DNA of 11,820 bases, taken from positions 1 to 11,820 of the forward strand of contig RGEC01000055.1 in NCBI GenBank assembly GCA_009918425.1, in the 5' to 3' direction. This document shows, piece by piece, positions 1-8,200 of the stretch. The DNA is from Bacteroidota bacterium (GTDB taxonomy: Bacteria; Bacteroidota; Bacteroidia; NS11-12g; UBA955). Under the pieces are notes generated by a model, which had not been told where the DNA came from, ran no database searches, and saw nothing but the letters and a program-made list of their open reading frames with translations. Position numbers and translations under genes: made by a program. The stretch's first letter is position 1. Every line of letters starts with the position of its first letter.

Positions 1-1293
1 GCACGTGCATTAGGCAGAAAGTATGTGAGAATGAGTTTGGGTGGTTTGCACGATGAAAGCGAAATAAGAGGTCACCGCAAAACATACATAGGTGCCATGC
101 CTGGGCGCGTAATTCAAAATCTGAAAAAGGTGGGAAGCAGTAATCCGGTTTTTGTGCTGGATGAAATTGATAAAATGGGCAGGGATTTTCGTGGCGATCC
201 CGGCAGTGCTATGCTGGAAGTATTGGATCCCGAGCAAAACAGCACGTTTTACGATAATTATCTGGAACTGGATTATGACCTCAGCAAAGTACTTTTTGTG
301 GCTACAGCCAATAACTTGGATACCATTCAGCCTGCATTGCTTGACAGGATGGAGATTATTGAAATAAGCGGTTACAGTCTGGAAGAGAAAATTGAAATAG
401 CAAAAAAGTATTTGATTCCCAAGCAGCGTAAGGCACATGGGCTAAGAGCATCTGATTTCAAAGTGACTGACAAGGCGCTGGAAATGGTTGTGGAGCAATA
501 TACCCGGGAAAGCGGTGTGCGCGGTCTTGACAAGAAAATTGCAGCACTGGCGCGCTCAGCTGCCAAAAATCTGGCCATGGGCGAGAAATACGCCAAAACC
601 ATGAGCATTGAAATAGTACAGGAAATTTTGGGTGCAGAAAAAATGGAACCCGAGACTTATGAAAATAACCTAACCCCGGGTGTGGTTACAGGCCTTGCCT
701 GGAGCCCTATGGGAGGTTCAGTGCTTTTTGTGGAAAGCACACTCATGCAGGGGAAAGGCAATCTCACCGTAACCGGGCAGCTGGGTGATGTAATGAAAGA
801 GAGTGTTACTCTGGCACGGACATTCCTCAAAGCCCATTCATCCTATTTGGAAATAGACAACCGTGTTTTTGAGCACTGGGATGTGCATGTACATTTTCCG
901 GCAGGTGCCATTCCTAAAGATGGTCCTTCAGCGGGTATAACCATTTTAACGTCGCTGGCATCGCTGTTTACCCAAAGAAAAGTGAAAAGCCATATTGCCA
1001 TGACTGGTGAAATAACATTGAGAGGAAAAGTGCTGCCGGTTGGCGGAATAAAAGAAAAAATACTGGCAGCGAAAAGGGCCGGTATTACCGATGTGATTAT
1101 GTGCGAAGCAAACCGCAAGGATGTAGAGGAAATAAATGAAAGTTATCTTAAGGATATGAAATTTCACTACGTTAGCAATATGCTGCAAGTGCTGGATATT
1201 GCATTGTTGGATGAGTATGCCGATCACCCGCTTGATTTAATGGAGCCTGTGCGCAAGTCAACCAAATCTGAAAATTTAATTATTAAAGAATGA
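1..1293 (+). CDS. lon: ATP-dependent Lon protease, C-terminal 430 residues (5' end cut by window)
   Basis: Lon is a cytoplasmic ATP-powered serine protease that degrades misfolded and regulatory proteins. The reading frame is open from base 1, so the first ATG in the window (25) is internal and the N-terminal substrate-binding domain and Walker A lie outside. Counting codons from base 1, I see Walker B (VFVLDEIDK, Asp at codon 54), sensor 1 (TANN, 102-105), the arginine-finger segment (LLDRMEI, Arg116) and the sensor-2 region (GVRGLDKKI). The protease domain follows, with catalytic Ser310 in PKDGPSAG and catalytic Lys353 in GGIKEK. The 43-residue Ser-Lys spacing equals that of E. coli Lon (S679/K722). 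The TGA stop shares bases with the next gene's ATG. No lesion is seen, and the identity is very secure. Confidence 0.98.
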   Translation, partial: ARALGRKYVRMSLGGLHDESEIRGHRKTYIGAMPGRVIQNLKKVGSSNPVFVLDEIDKMGRDFRGDPGSAMLEVLDPEQNSTFYDNYLELDYDLSKVLFVATANNLDTIQPALLDRMEIIEISGYSLEEKIEIAKKYLIPKQRKAHGLRASDFKVTDKALEMVVEQYTRESGVRGLDKKIAALARSAAKNLAMGEKYAKTMSIEIVQEILGAEKMEPETYENNLTPGVVTGLAWSPMGGSVLFVESTLMQGKGNLTVTGQLGDVMKESVTLARTFLKAHSSYLEIDNRVFEHWDVHVHFPAGAIPKDGPSAGITILTSLASLFTQRKVKSHIAMTGEITLRGKVLPVGGIKEKILAAKRAGITDVIMCEANRKDVEEINESYLKDMKFHYVSNMLQVLDIALLDEYADHPLDLMEPVRKSTKSENLIIKE

Positions 1294-1442
1294 TTCTTAA
1301 GAAATTCTTATCATATCTTACATTTCGCAAACAGGAGGGGCCTAAAAGTTCATACCTGAAAATGATGCATGGTATCAACAGAATCAGTATACTGATGTTT
1401 TTGGTTGCTGTGATTGTTATGCTGGTAAGATTTTGTAAATAA
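1290..1442 (+). CDS. Small 50-residue membrane protein (DUF6728-like)
   Basis: This short gene starts with an ATG that overlaps the lon stop (ATGA), which suggests translational coupling. The product has a basic N-terminus (MILKKFLSYLTFRKQEGPKS), a central KMMHGINRIS stretch, and one hydrophobic segment at about residues 33-46 (SILMFLVAVIVMLV) ending in a short basic tail. I read it as a single-pass inner-membrane protein with its N-terminus probably in the cytoplasm. The 'FRK....P....L..MHGINRISI.MFL' pattern matches my memory of a small Bacteroidota-only family of unknown function (DUF6728). That assignment is from recall and is not verified. The tight overlap with lon and the clean membrane-protein composition support a real gene, but no function can be given. 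Confidence 0.72.
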   Translation: MILKKFLSYLTFRKQEGPKSSYLKMMHGINRISILMFLVAVIVMLVRFCK

Positions 1443-1457
1443 AATAATTTATATATT

Positions 1458-2156
1458 ATGTCCGGATATTTTTTAATAACTATAGTTATGATGCTGATAA
1501 GTATGGCAGTTCAGCAGCGATTAAAAAGCAAGTTTAACAAGTATAGAAATTTGCACCTTTCCAATCGCCTATCCGGCAGGGAGATAGCAGAGAAAATGCT
1601 TAGAGATCATGGGATTGTGGGTGTTAAAATTGAACAGGTAGATGGTGAATTGACCGACCATTACAATCCGGTAAACAGAACTGTCAACCTGAGTAGGGAT
1701 GTTTATTATGGGGAAAATGCAGCTGCTGCCGCTGTTGCTGCGCATGAATGCGGGCATGCCGTACAGCACGCCAATGCATATTCTATGTTGCAGCTTCGCA
1801 GCAAGTTAGTGCCGCTTCAAAACATAAGTGCTACCATCTTGAATGTGGTTATTTTCGGTGCAGCATTCATAGGTTTTGGCGTTGGTGGTGGCACCCAGCT
1901 GGTTTTGGGCATAATATTGGCTTGCTATGCAGTTATAACACTGTTTGCACTCGTAACCCTGCCCGTAGAATTTGATGCCAGTAATCGAGCACTCGCTTGG
2001 ATGAAAAATCAAAATATGGTTTCTCAGACAGAGCTTGACGGTGCAAGGGATAGTTTAAAATGGGCAGCTATGACTTATGTTGCAGCCGCAGCAGGAGCAC
2101 TGGTCAATTTATTATATTTTCTTTTACAGTTTTTAGGAGCAAGTAAGGATGAATAA
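1458..2156 (+). CDS. YugP-like membrane zinc metallopeptidase (Zn_peptidase_2 family)
   Basis: This is a 232-residue integral-membrane metalloprotease, close to the usual length of about 225 for the YugP family (Pfam Zn_peptidase_2). An N-terminal hydrophobic segment (about residues 3-19) is followed by a soluble region. The zinc motif HECGH is at 96-100, preceded by the Ala-rich stretch typical of the family. Further membrane segments lie at about 118-145, 147-170 and 205-227. VEFDAS at 170-175 follows the third of these, and Glu171 or Asp173 is a plausible third metal ligand or catalytic helper, which is inference. Substrates of this family are poorly defined. The ATG at 1458 lies 15 bases after the preceding small gene, and no Shine-Dalgarno is visible, as expected in Bacteroidota. 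The 3' end overlaps the next gene by 8 bases. A role in membrane-protein quality control next to Lon is only a guess. Confidence 0.9.
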   Translation: MSGYFLITIVMMLISMAVQQRLKSKFNKYRNLHLSNRLSGREIAEKMLRDHGIVGVKIEQVDGELTDHYNPVNRTVNLSRDVYYGENAAAAAVAAHECGHAVQHANAYSMLQLRSKLVPLQNISATILNVVIFGAAFIGFGVGGGTQLVLGIILACYAVITLFALVTLPVEFDASNRALAWMKNQNMVSQTELDGARDSLKWAAMTYVAAAAGALVNLLYFLLQFLGASKDE

Positions 2157-3444
2157 GAGTTTTGTGTGGGTTGTGACGTTGGGTTTAAATACCCTTGCAG
2201 CCCAGAGTATTGAACTGAAAATGCCGGACAGAGGCACGGATGCCGAGTTCACAAAGACCATGATGATGGCCAATGTTTTTGAACTTAGGGGCGATTCTGT
2301 AGCCAATCCACTAGATTTTGCATCAGCCAAGGTTTCAGATGCCACGGTTTGGAAAAAAGTGAAATCACCGGCAATGAGTAAGACTTACCGAAAAGGATTT
2401 ACGTGGATTTTTAGTGCTGTAAAAACCGACGATTTTGCAGCGAACCATACTTTGCTGTTGATTGAAAATCCGGGTTGGACTGCCTACAATACTCTAATAT
2501 GGACGGACCGAAACCACAATTACGATTTAACTGATGATGGGCCACCGGATACAATAAAGCCCAATAAAAAATTTAATAGTAACGTGGTTGTTTCTATTGA
2601 TAACAAGCCCAATGGATACAAGGTTATGCTGGAACATTTTCCGGTATCTCAATTCAAACAATTTGCCGTAATGAACGACAAAGCCATGTACCAGCTGCAG
2701 GGAAACAGGCTGTTTTCAGGCACAGAAAACTCATTTCGTATAAGACGTATGAATGTTTTGTATGGAACATGGAGTGTTGGAAGTGAACAGATTGCCATTT
2801 GCGTGAAGGATGCCAACTGTAATGGGAATTATGCCGATAATGGATTGGATGAGGTAATGATTGCTGATGATGGGAATTCTTTTCAGAATCTTCAAAGTTG
2901 CACGATTAAAAATGGGAAAGCTTATCTGGAATGGAACAGTGCTGCTTTCTTTATAGATTTCATTCATCCTGATGGTCAATATATTAAGTTGCGCAGGGAC
3001 ACAACGGTAGCATTGAAATACATACTAAATATAGGACAAAAATGTCCCCGATTCAGATACGATGAACCTACGGCAAGAGAAAAAACCCAAAAGAGGCGGA
3101 TAAGAAAATTTAAAGGTCAGCCTCTATATATTTATATATGGAATGATCAGTCTAATGAATATATTTCAGATAGTGCAGTTTTGCATTCGCTGGGCAGGCT
3201 GAAAAATGCAGGGTTTAAAATTCTGATGCTTAATTTTGGCGCGAGCAGTCAATATCTTCACAGATATTCATCAAATTATGAAACCCAAATTTATCAGGGA
3301 TTTAGCTCAAGTAAGATAAATAATAGATTAAAAATCCGCAACCAAATACCTATTGGCATATTGCTGGATAATAGACAAAGGGTAATAAAAGCAGGTATTC
3401 GTCCTTCACAAGTCGTTGAATATCTTAAAATAAGGCATAAATAA
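2149..3444 (+). CDS. Secreted protein with Ca-loop-like motifs and a thioredoxin-like C-terminus lacking CXXC
   Basis: I do not recognise this 431-residue protein as a named family. The N-terminus (MNKSFVWVVTLGLNTLAAQS) looks like a Sec signal peptide. This supports the start at 2149, which overlaps the upstream gene by 8 bases; the next ATG (2221) would remove the signal. The middle is beta-rich with two Asp/Asn loops resembling EF-hand or dockerin-type Ca sites: D120-x-N-x-N-x-D126...D129-D130, and D221-x-N-x-N-G-N...D230...D234-E235. From about residue 293 the layout follows a TlpA/AhpC-type redoxin: an IGQKCPRF entry, FKGQPLYIYIW (321-331), then a candidate cis-Pro strand (QIPIGILLDNRQRVIKAG) near the end. 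The segment after Trp331, where a CXXC would sit, reads NDQSNEY and has no cysteine. It is probably an envelope protein with a non-redox thioredoxin-like fold. Confidence 0.8.
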   Translation: MNKSFVWVVTLGLNTLAAQSIELKMPDRGTDAEFTKTMMMANVFELRGDSVANPLDFASAKVSDATVWKKVKSPAMSKTYRKGFTWIFSAVKTDDFAANHTLLLIENPGWTAYNTLIWTDRNHNYDLTDDGPPDTIKPNKKFNSNVVVSIDNKPNGYKVMLEHFPVSQFKQFAVMNDKAMYQLQGNRLFSGTENSFRIRRMNVLYGTWSVGSEQIAICVKDANCNGNYADNGLDEVMIADDGNSFQNLQSCTIKNGKAYLEWNSAAFFIDFIHPDGQYIKLRRDTTVALKYILNIGQKCPRFRYDEPTAREKTQKRRIRKFKGQPLYIYIWNDQSNEYISDSAVLHSLGRLKNAGFKILMLNFGASSQYLHRYSSNYETQIYQGFSSSKINNRLKIRNQIPIGILLDNRQRVIKAGIRPSQVVEYLKIRHK

Positions 3445-3501
3445 TCAGTTTGGTAGTTTTTTTAGGAAAAAATCAATAATATTGCGTATTAAAATTTAGC
3501 T

Positions 3502-4431
3502 ATGAATAAAAATGTTTTAGCCGCTGTCTTAGGGGTACTTTTAATCGCGTCAATCGGCGGAAATGCTTATTTCTACTCCAAGAAAGGCGAACTGACAAAA
3601 GCTGAGAAAGAAAAAATGCAGGTTCTTCAAATGAAGGATTCTTTGCAAAGAGAGCTTCAACGCATGGAGGACTCTCTGCGTCCATTGATTTCAAATTATC
3701 AGGAAGAAAATGCCCGTTTGACAGGTAAAATTGAGGAACTTGAAGGCAATAACAACCCAAAAGTAGTGGAATTAATGGGTCAAATCAATTCACTGCGTGC
3801 TATTATAGCAAGATCCGGTGTGCCAACTGCAAACAGTGGAGGTTCAGCAGGACTTAGTAAAGAAGATCAGAAAAAACTTGCCGAATTGAAAAAACAATTG
3901 GAAGCAAAACAACTTGAAATTGCAGATCTTATGTCAAAAATAGCCGCTTTAACAAGAGAAGTTGAAACTGAAAAAGCGGGTAAAATAGCCCTCATTGAAG
4001 AAAATGCTGAAATGAGGGACAAGATTAACAAAGGTGCAATTCCTCAATTTGGTGCTTTGTTAACAACAGGCATGGGAAAAAAAGGTGGTGATCAAATTGA
4101 AACTACCAAGGCGAAAGGTTCTGAGAAATTACGCGTAACATTTGACGTTATTGAAAATCCTTTTATTAAGGAACCGGTTGAAGAAGAAGTTACCATACGC
4201 ATCATTGGCCCGGAAGGTGAAGTGCTTACCTCCAGTAACAAGGGTTTTGCAGACAAGAGCAGTTTATTTAGTATCAAACAAACTATAATTTCAGACGGAG
4301 AAAAGAATGTGGTGAAGTGGTATTATCCTTCATCAGGTACACTTGCAGGTCAACTCAAGAAAGGCAAGTACAGCACAGAACTGTGGACGCGTGGACTGTT
4401 GAAGCAGAAAAACACTTTCGAACTCTATTAA
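3502..4431 (+). CDS. Membrane-anchored coiled-coil protein with a beta-rich C-terminal domain
   Basis: This 309-residue protein is not recognised as a named family. Residues 4-25 form one hydrophobic helix, either a signal anchor or an uncleaved signal, with YSKK just after it. A long Lys/Glu/Leu-rich region with heptad-like spacing follows at about 28-180, broken by a Ser/Gly/Asn-rich hinge near 110-118 (TANSGGSAGLS). It is probably two coiled-coil segments. From about residue 207 the composition changes to alternating hydrophobic strands (RVTFDVIENPF, EVTIRIIGPEGEVL, KNVVKWYY), suggesting a small beta-sandwich that ends in an aromatic residue. The layout suggests a periplasmic or envelope spacer carrying a binding domain, which is inference. 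It starts after a 57-base gap, so it may be transcribed separately. A strong terminator follows 21 bases after the stop. Confidence 0.8.
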   Translation: MNKNVLAAVLGVLLIASIGGNAYFYSKKGELTKAEKEKMQVLQMKDSLQRELQRMEDSLRPLISNYQEENARLTGKIEELEGNNNPKVVELMGQINSLRAIIARSGVPTANSGGSAGLSKEDQKKLAELKKQLEAKQLEIADLMSKIAALTREVETEKAGKIALIEENAEMRDKINKGAIPQFGALLTTGMGKKGGDQIETTKAKGSEKLRVTFDVIENPFIKEPVEEEVTIRIIGPEGEVLTSSNKGFADKSSLFSIKQTIISDGEKNVVKWYYPSSGTLAGQLKKGKYSTELWTRGLLKQKNTFELY

Positions 4432-4452
4432 TTACAGATTAAAATGATAGTT

Positions 4453-4485
4453 AAAATCCCCGGTTAATCCCGGGGATTTTTTATT
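4453..4485. terminator. Bidirectional intrinsic terminator between convergent units
   Basis: A perfect 11-bp inverted repeat has arms AAAATCCCCGG (4453-4463) and CCGGGGATTTT (4470-4480) with a 6-base loop (4464-4469). On the + strand the stem runs into TTTTTTATT, a good U-tract. On the - strand the A-side of the stem also gives a short run of U, so it could act weakly in both directions. The stop codon of the - strand gene (4464-4466) lies in the loop, and its last sense codons form one stem arm. Confidence 0.88.
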
Positions 4486-5216
4486 CTTATCAATTTTAAA
4501 TTGCCTAGGTTGCTTTTTAAAACCCAACCTTCCATATTGTAAGAAGGGTGTTTATCTGCGGGAATTCTTTGACCCGTGAGTTTATGCACCCGGAAATTTA
4601 GGGGAGGAGTATCCCCAACTTTTTCAAACCCTAAGGTTAAGTAGGATTTACCATCCGTCCATTCTTTGTCTGCATAAGTCATAATATGATATACATCATA
4701 CTCATGACAAAACAAACTGATTATTTTATCAATGCCGCCCACAATACGAATTCCGGTTTTACATGCGTATCGGGTAAGTTCAGCACTTTTAAATGTTTGC
4801 TTGCTTTCATTTTGAAAAGTTCTGCATTTGCTGAACAAACCCACAGCAACAAGTTCATCCCTGAAGTATAAACCATATTTGAAATAAGAAACCGCAAAGC
4901 CGCCCGTGTGGTATTGGTTTAGGAAAGATTGAGCTGTTGGGCCATCAATGCGTTTTATCCTGCACTGTCTTCCATGAACGCGATTTGTATTGCCGATCAA
5001 TGCCGTCAACCTGTTGATGACAGCAGTTTTTCTATTTAGCCAAATATCTTCATGAACGATAACCTGAAATGCTTGTTCATGTTTTAATTCATATGCGCCT
5101 TCGGTAGGAACAAACACAACCATAGTGCCAGTTGCATGTTTATAAAGATATGTTTCTTCATCCCGGATAAATCCCATTTCTGATAATGTCCGGGAAAAAT
5201 CCAGCAATACAGCCAT
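4464..5216 (-). CDS. Protein resembling the C-terminal portion of phage Hef-like homing endonucleases (GNAT-like module)
   Basis: This 250-residue protein looks soluble, with no signal or membrane helix. Residues 50-104 (VIVHEDIWLNRKTAVINRL, then CRIKRID and FLNQYHTGGF) and 114-200 (GLYFRDELVAVGLF, LTRYACKTGIRIVGGIDKI, YADKEWTDGKSYLTLGFEKV) follow the order I remember from phage and plasmid Hef-like homing endonucleases. In those, the end of a Vsr-like nuclease fold leads into an acetyltransferase-like module with a GNAT-like '..Y..LGF' motif near its end. The N-terminal 50 residues lack the EYxGxYWH-type nuclease motif of those relatives. I infer either a domesticated, nuclease-dead derivative or a cellular acetyltransferase-like relative. 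The start lies 5 bases after the RND pump stop, so it is probably the last gene of the efflux operon. The family match is from memory, and no function is proposed. Confidence 0.75.
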   Translation of the reverse strand: MAVLLDFSRTLSEMGFIRDEETYLYKHATGTMVVFVPTEGAYELKHEQAFQVIVHEDIWLNRKTAVINRLTALIGNTNRVHGRQCRIKRIDGPTAQSFLNQYHTGGFAVSYFKYGLYFRDELVAVGLFSKCRTFQNESKQTFKSAELTRYACKTGIRIVGGIDKIISLFCHEYDVYHIMTYADKEWTDGKSYLTLGFEKVGDTPPLNFRVHKLTGQRIPADKHPSYNMEGWVLKSNLGNLKLIRIKNPRD

Positions 5217-5221
5217 TGATG

Positions 5222-8200
5222 TTAAACTTCCAGTTTACTGAGTGCGTCGGGCGATGTGTTTTCATCCGGATTATAGCTTTTTCCAAACCAGCCCCAAACC
5301 CTCACTTTCAATTTTTCGTTTAGCAAATACATAGCCGGAACCAATACGAGGGTAAGGAATGTAGAAAATCCGAGCCCGAATATCATGGTCCAGCTAAGTG
5401 GACCCCAAAATGCAACGCTGTCGCCGCCCAGGTAAATATGCGGGTTAAATTCAGTGAAAAGTTTGGCGAAGTCCATATTCAATCCCACTGCCAGTGGAAT
5501 TAATCCGAGGATGGTTGCACCTGCTGTTAACAATACGGGCGTCATTCTTGTTCTGCCGGCTTCAATAATAGCCTCTCTGAGAGGTACACCTTTAGATCTG
5601 AGCAAATCGGTAAATTCTACCAACAGAATGCCGTTTCTTACTACAATACCAGCCAGTGCCACCACGCCAATTCCGGTCATTACCACAGAAAAATCCATGT
5701 TGAAAATGGCAAATCCCAGCAATACACCAATAATTGAAAAGAATATGGCTGTCAGTATCAGTATAGGCTTACTGGTAGAGTTGAACTGTGTTACCAAAAT
5801 AAGAATAATAAGGCCGATTGAGGCCATCATTGCCATTCCCAGAAAAGACTGTGTTTCTTTTTGCTGTTCCTGTTCGCCTGTCATCACAATCTCGACTCCG
5901 TCACGGTTGCCGAAAGCATTGATGGCTGTTTGGACCTGAGAAACCACTTCGTTAGGGGCGTATCCGGGCAAAGCATTGCTGGCAAGGGTGATAACGCGTT
6001 TCTGGTTGAGTCGGTTTATGCCACCAAATGTGTTTCCATATTCTACTGTGGCAACAGCCGAAAGAGGAACCTGTCTGAGCATGCCCCCCATATTCATGTC
6101 GCGGTAAACTATTTTCATGTTCAGTAGTGCATCCAAATTATTTGACTGCTCTTTGTTTACCCGTACCATGATGGGATAATCTTCATTGGCATCTTTGAAT
6201 TTGCTGGCTTCTGCACCAAAAATAGAATTTCTGAGTGCCATGCCAATCTGAGCTGTAGAAATGCCTTGTCTGTTAGCACGCTCCCGATCAATTTTAACAA
6301 TGATTTCAGGCTTGCTGCTGATAAAATCACTTTTCAATTCCTCAACGCCCCCAATTTGAAGGTTGTCGAGATATGTTTTTAATTCAGATGCTGTTTTTAC
6401 CAGTGTGTTGAATTCATCACCGCGAATTTCGATATTCACAATTTTTCCAACAGGAGGACCATTTCTTTCTTGCTCCACCACTATGTCAACACCAGCCAGG
6501 GGCTTGATGCCGGTACGTATTTTCTTCAGCAGTTCCTGTGTGCTTTTTCCACCACGTTTGCTGAACTCAACAAATGCAACTGTAATTTTACCTTTATTGC
6601 TCGCTACCGAACGGTCGCCACTGTTTGGGTCTGTAGCTCCTACCGCCACATTGGAAATTACACTTTCAACCACAGGGTTGTTTTTACCAATGATGCCAAA
6701 AACATCGGCCTCAATTTTCTTTACAATGCTGTCGGTAAACTGCGCGGATGTGCCCACCGGTGTGGCTATGTAGATGTATGTGAAGTTGGGTTCCGCCTGA
6801 GGGAAAAAAACCACACCGGGCTTTCGAATTCCCGTAATGATAAACGACAAAATCATTAACACAAATGTTCCTACCAGAAGTAAAACAGGGCGTTTGCCTA
6901 CCAAAGCCCATGTAATCAATCGCTTGTAGGAATCCTGCACCTTGGGCCAGGTGATGTGCTGAAATTTGTGTATGATTTGTTTAAGCCAAAAATGATGAAG
7001 AGCATACAGCAAAAACAACACCACCAAAAAGTTACCCAGGCCAATTCCGCCCATTAAATAACCAAGTAAAGACAATCCGCTAAATATTAAGCCGGTTTTT
7101 TTGAATCCGGGTGTTATGCCTGGCTTTTTACTATGGTCTTCATCGCTGTGAGCCATAAAATCAACGGCAAAAACAGGATTTATAATATAGGCAACCAACA
7201 AGGAAGCCAGCAATGTAATGATGAGCGTTACCGGAAGGTAAAACATGAATTTACCCACGATACCCTGCCAGAATGCCAGCGGAACAAATGGTGCAAGTGT
7301 GGTGAGGGTTCCGCTTAAAACCGGCAGAAATACCTCTCCGGCGGCTTTTTTTGCCGCTGTTACTATGGGCATTTTTCCTTTTGAATGTGAAAAAATTCGG
7401 TGTGTATTTTCGATTACAACTATGGCATCATCCACCACAATACCCAATGCCAGCAGAAAACTGAACAGTACAATCATATTCAGACTGAAACCCAAAGTAG
7501 GCATTACCAAAAAGGCAAGGAACATGCTCAGTGGTACACTGAGGCCTACAAAAATGGCGTTGGTGGCACCCATAAAAAACATAAGAATGATGGTTACCAG
7601 AATAAATCCAATGATGATTGTATTGATAAGGTCGTGCAGTGTTATCCGCGTTTGTGTGCTCTGATCACCGGTAAAAACCACCTTTACATTTTCAGGCAGT
7701 ATCTTGTTTTTATACAAATCATCTACAATGCCTCGACATTTATCACTGGCTTCAATCAGGTTTTCTCCTGAACGTTTGATAATATTTAATGTAATAACAG
7801 GGTTCCCTTCAAGCCTTGCGTAGCTCTCTTTTTCTGCATAGCCGTCTTTTACTTCGGCTACATCCCTAAGGTATAAAGTAGCACCGGCGCCACTGCGGAT
7901 GATAATGTTTTCGACATCCTGTTTGGATTGAAATTCACCGCTGACGCTAAGGGATCTTTTCATTCGGTCTACATCTATGTTTCCACCTGAAATACGCATG
8001 TTTTCAAATTGGATGGCACGGCTTACATCATCAAGGGTAAGCCCGGCTGAACCCATTTTAGCCAAGTCAAGGTTTACCTGAATTTCCCTATCAAGCGCGC
8101 CTACCATATCAACCCGGGTTATTTCTGACAGGCTTTCCATCCTGTCTTTGGCTGCTTCAGCATATTTCTTTAAGGTAGATAAGTCATAGTTGCCACTGAT

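Noticed and set aside
25..1293. Treating the ATG at base 25 as a true start of a short Lon
   Set aside because: The frame stays open to base 1 and the residues before this ATG (ARALGRKYVR) match Lon, so the gene is cut by the window edge.
3449..3484. Possible promoter for the coiled-coil gene: TTTG (3449-3452) with TAATATTG (3477-3484)
   Set aside because: The -7 element has one mismatch and the spacing is 24 bases, longer than the usual 19-21, so it is too weak to list as a feature.
4464..5216. Reading this gene as an active homing endonuclease or part of a mobile element
   Set aside because: No nuclease catalytic motif (GIY-YIG, HNH or EYxGxYWH), no intron, no interrupted host gene and no flanking repeats are visible. 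Only the C-terminal module is supported.
5454..5939. 161-codon + strand open frame opposite the RND pump gene
   Set aside because: It lies wholly antisense to a certain RND gene and has no recognisable domain. It is a shadow caused by that gene's codon use.
7245..7771. Overlapping + strand open frames of 123-139 codons antisense to the RND pump
   Set aside because: Two frames are open over the same stretch, both antisense to conserved pump motifs, with no protein-like features or spacing signals.
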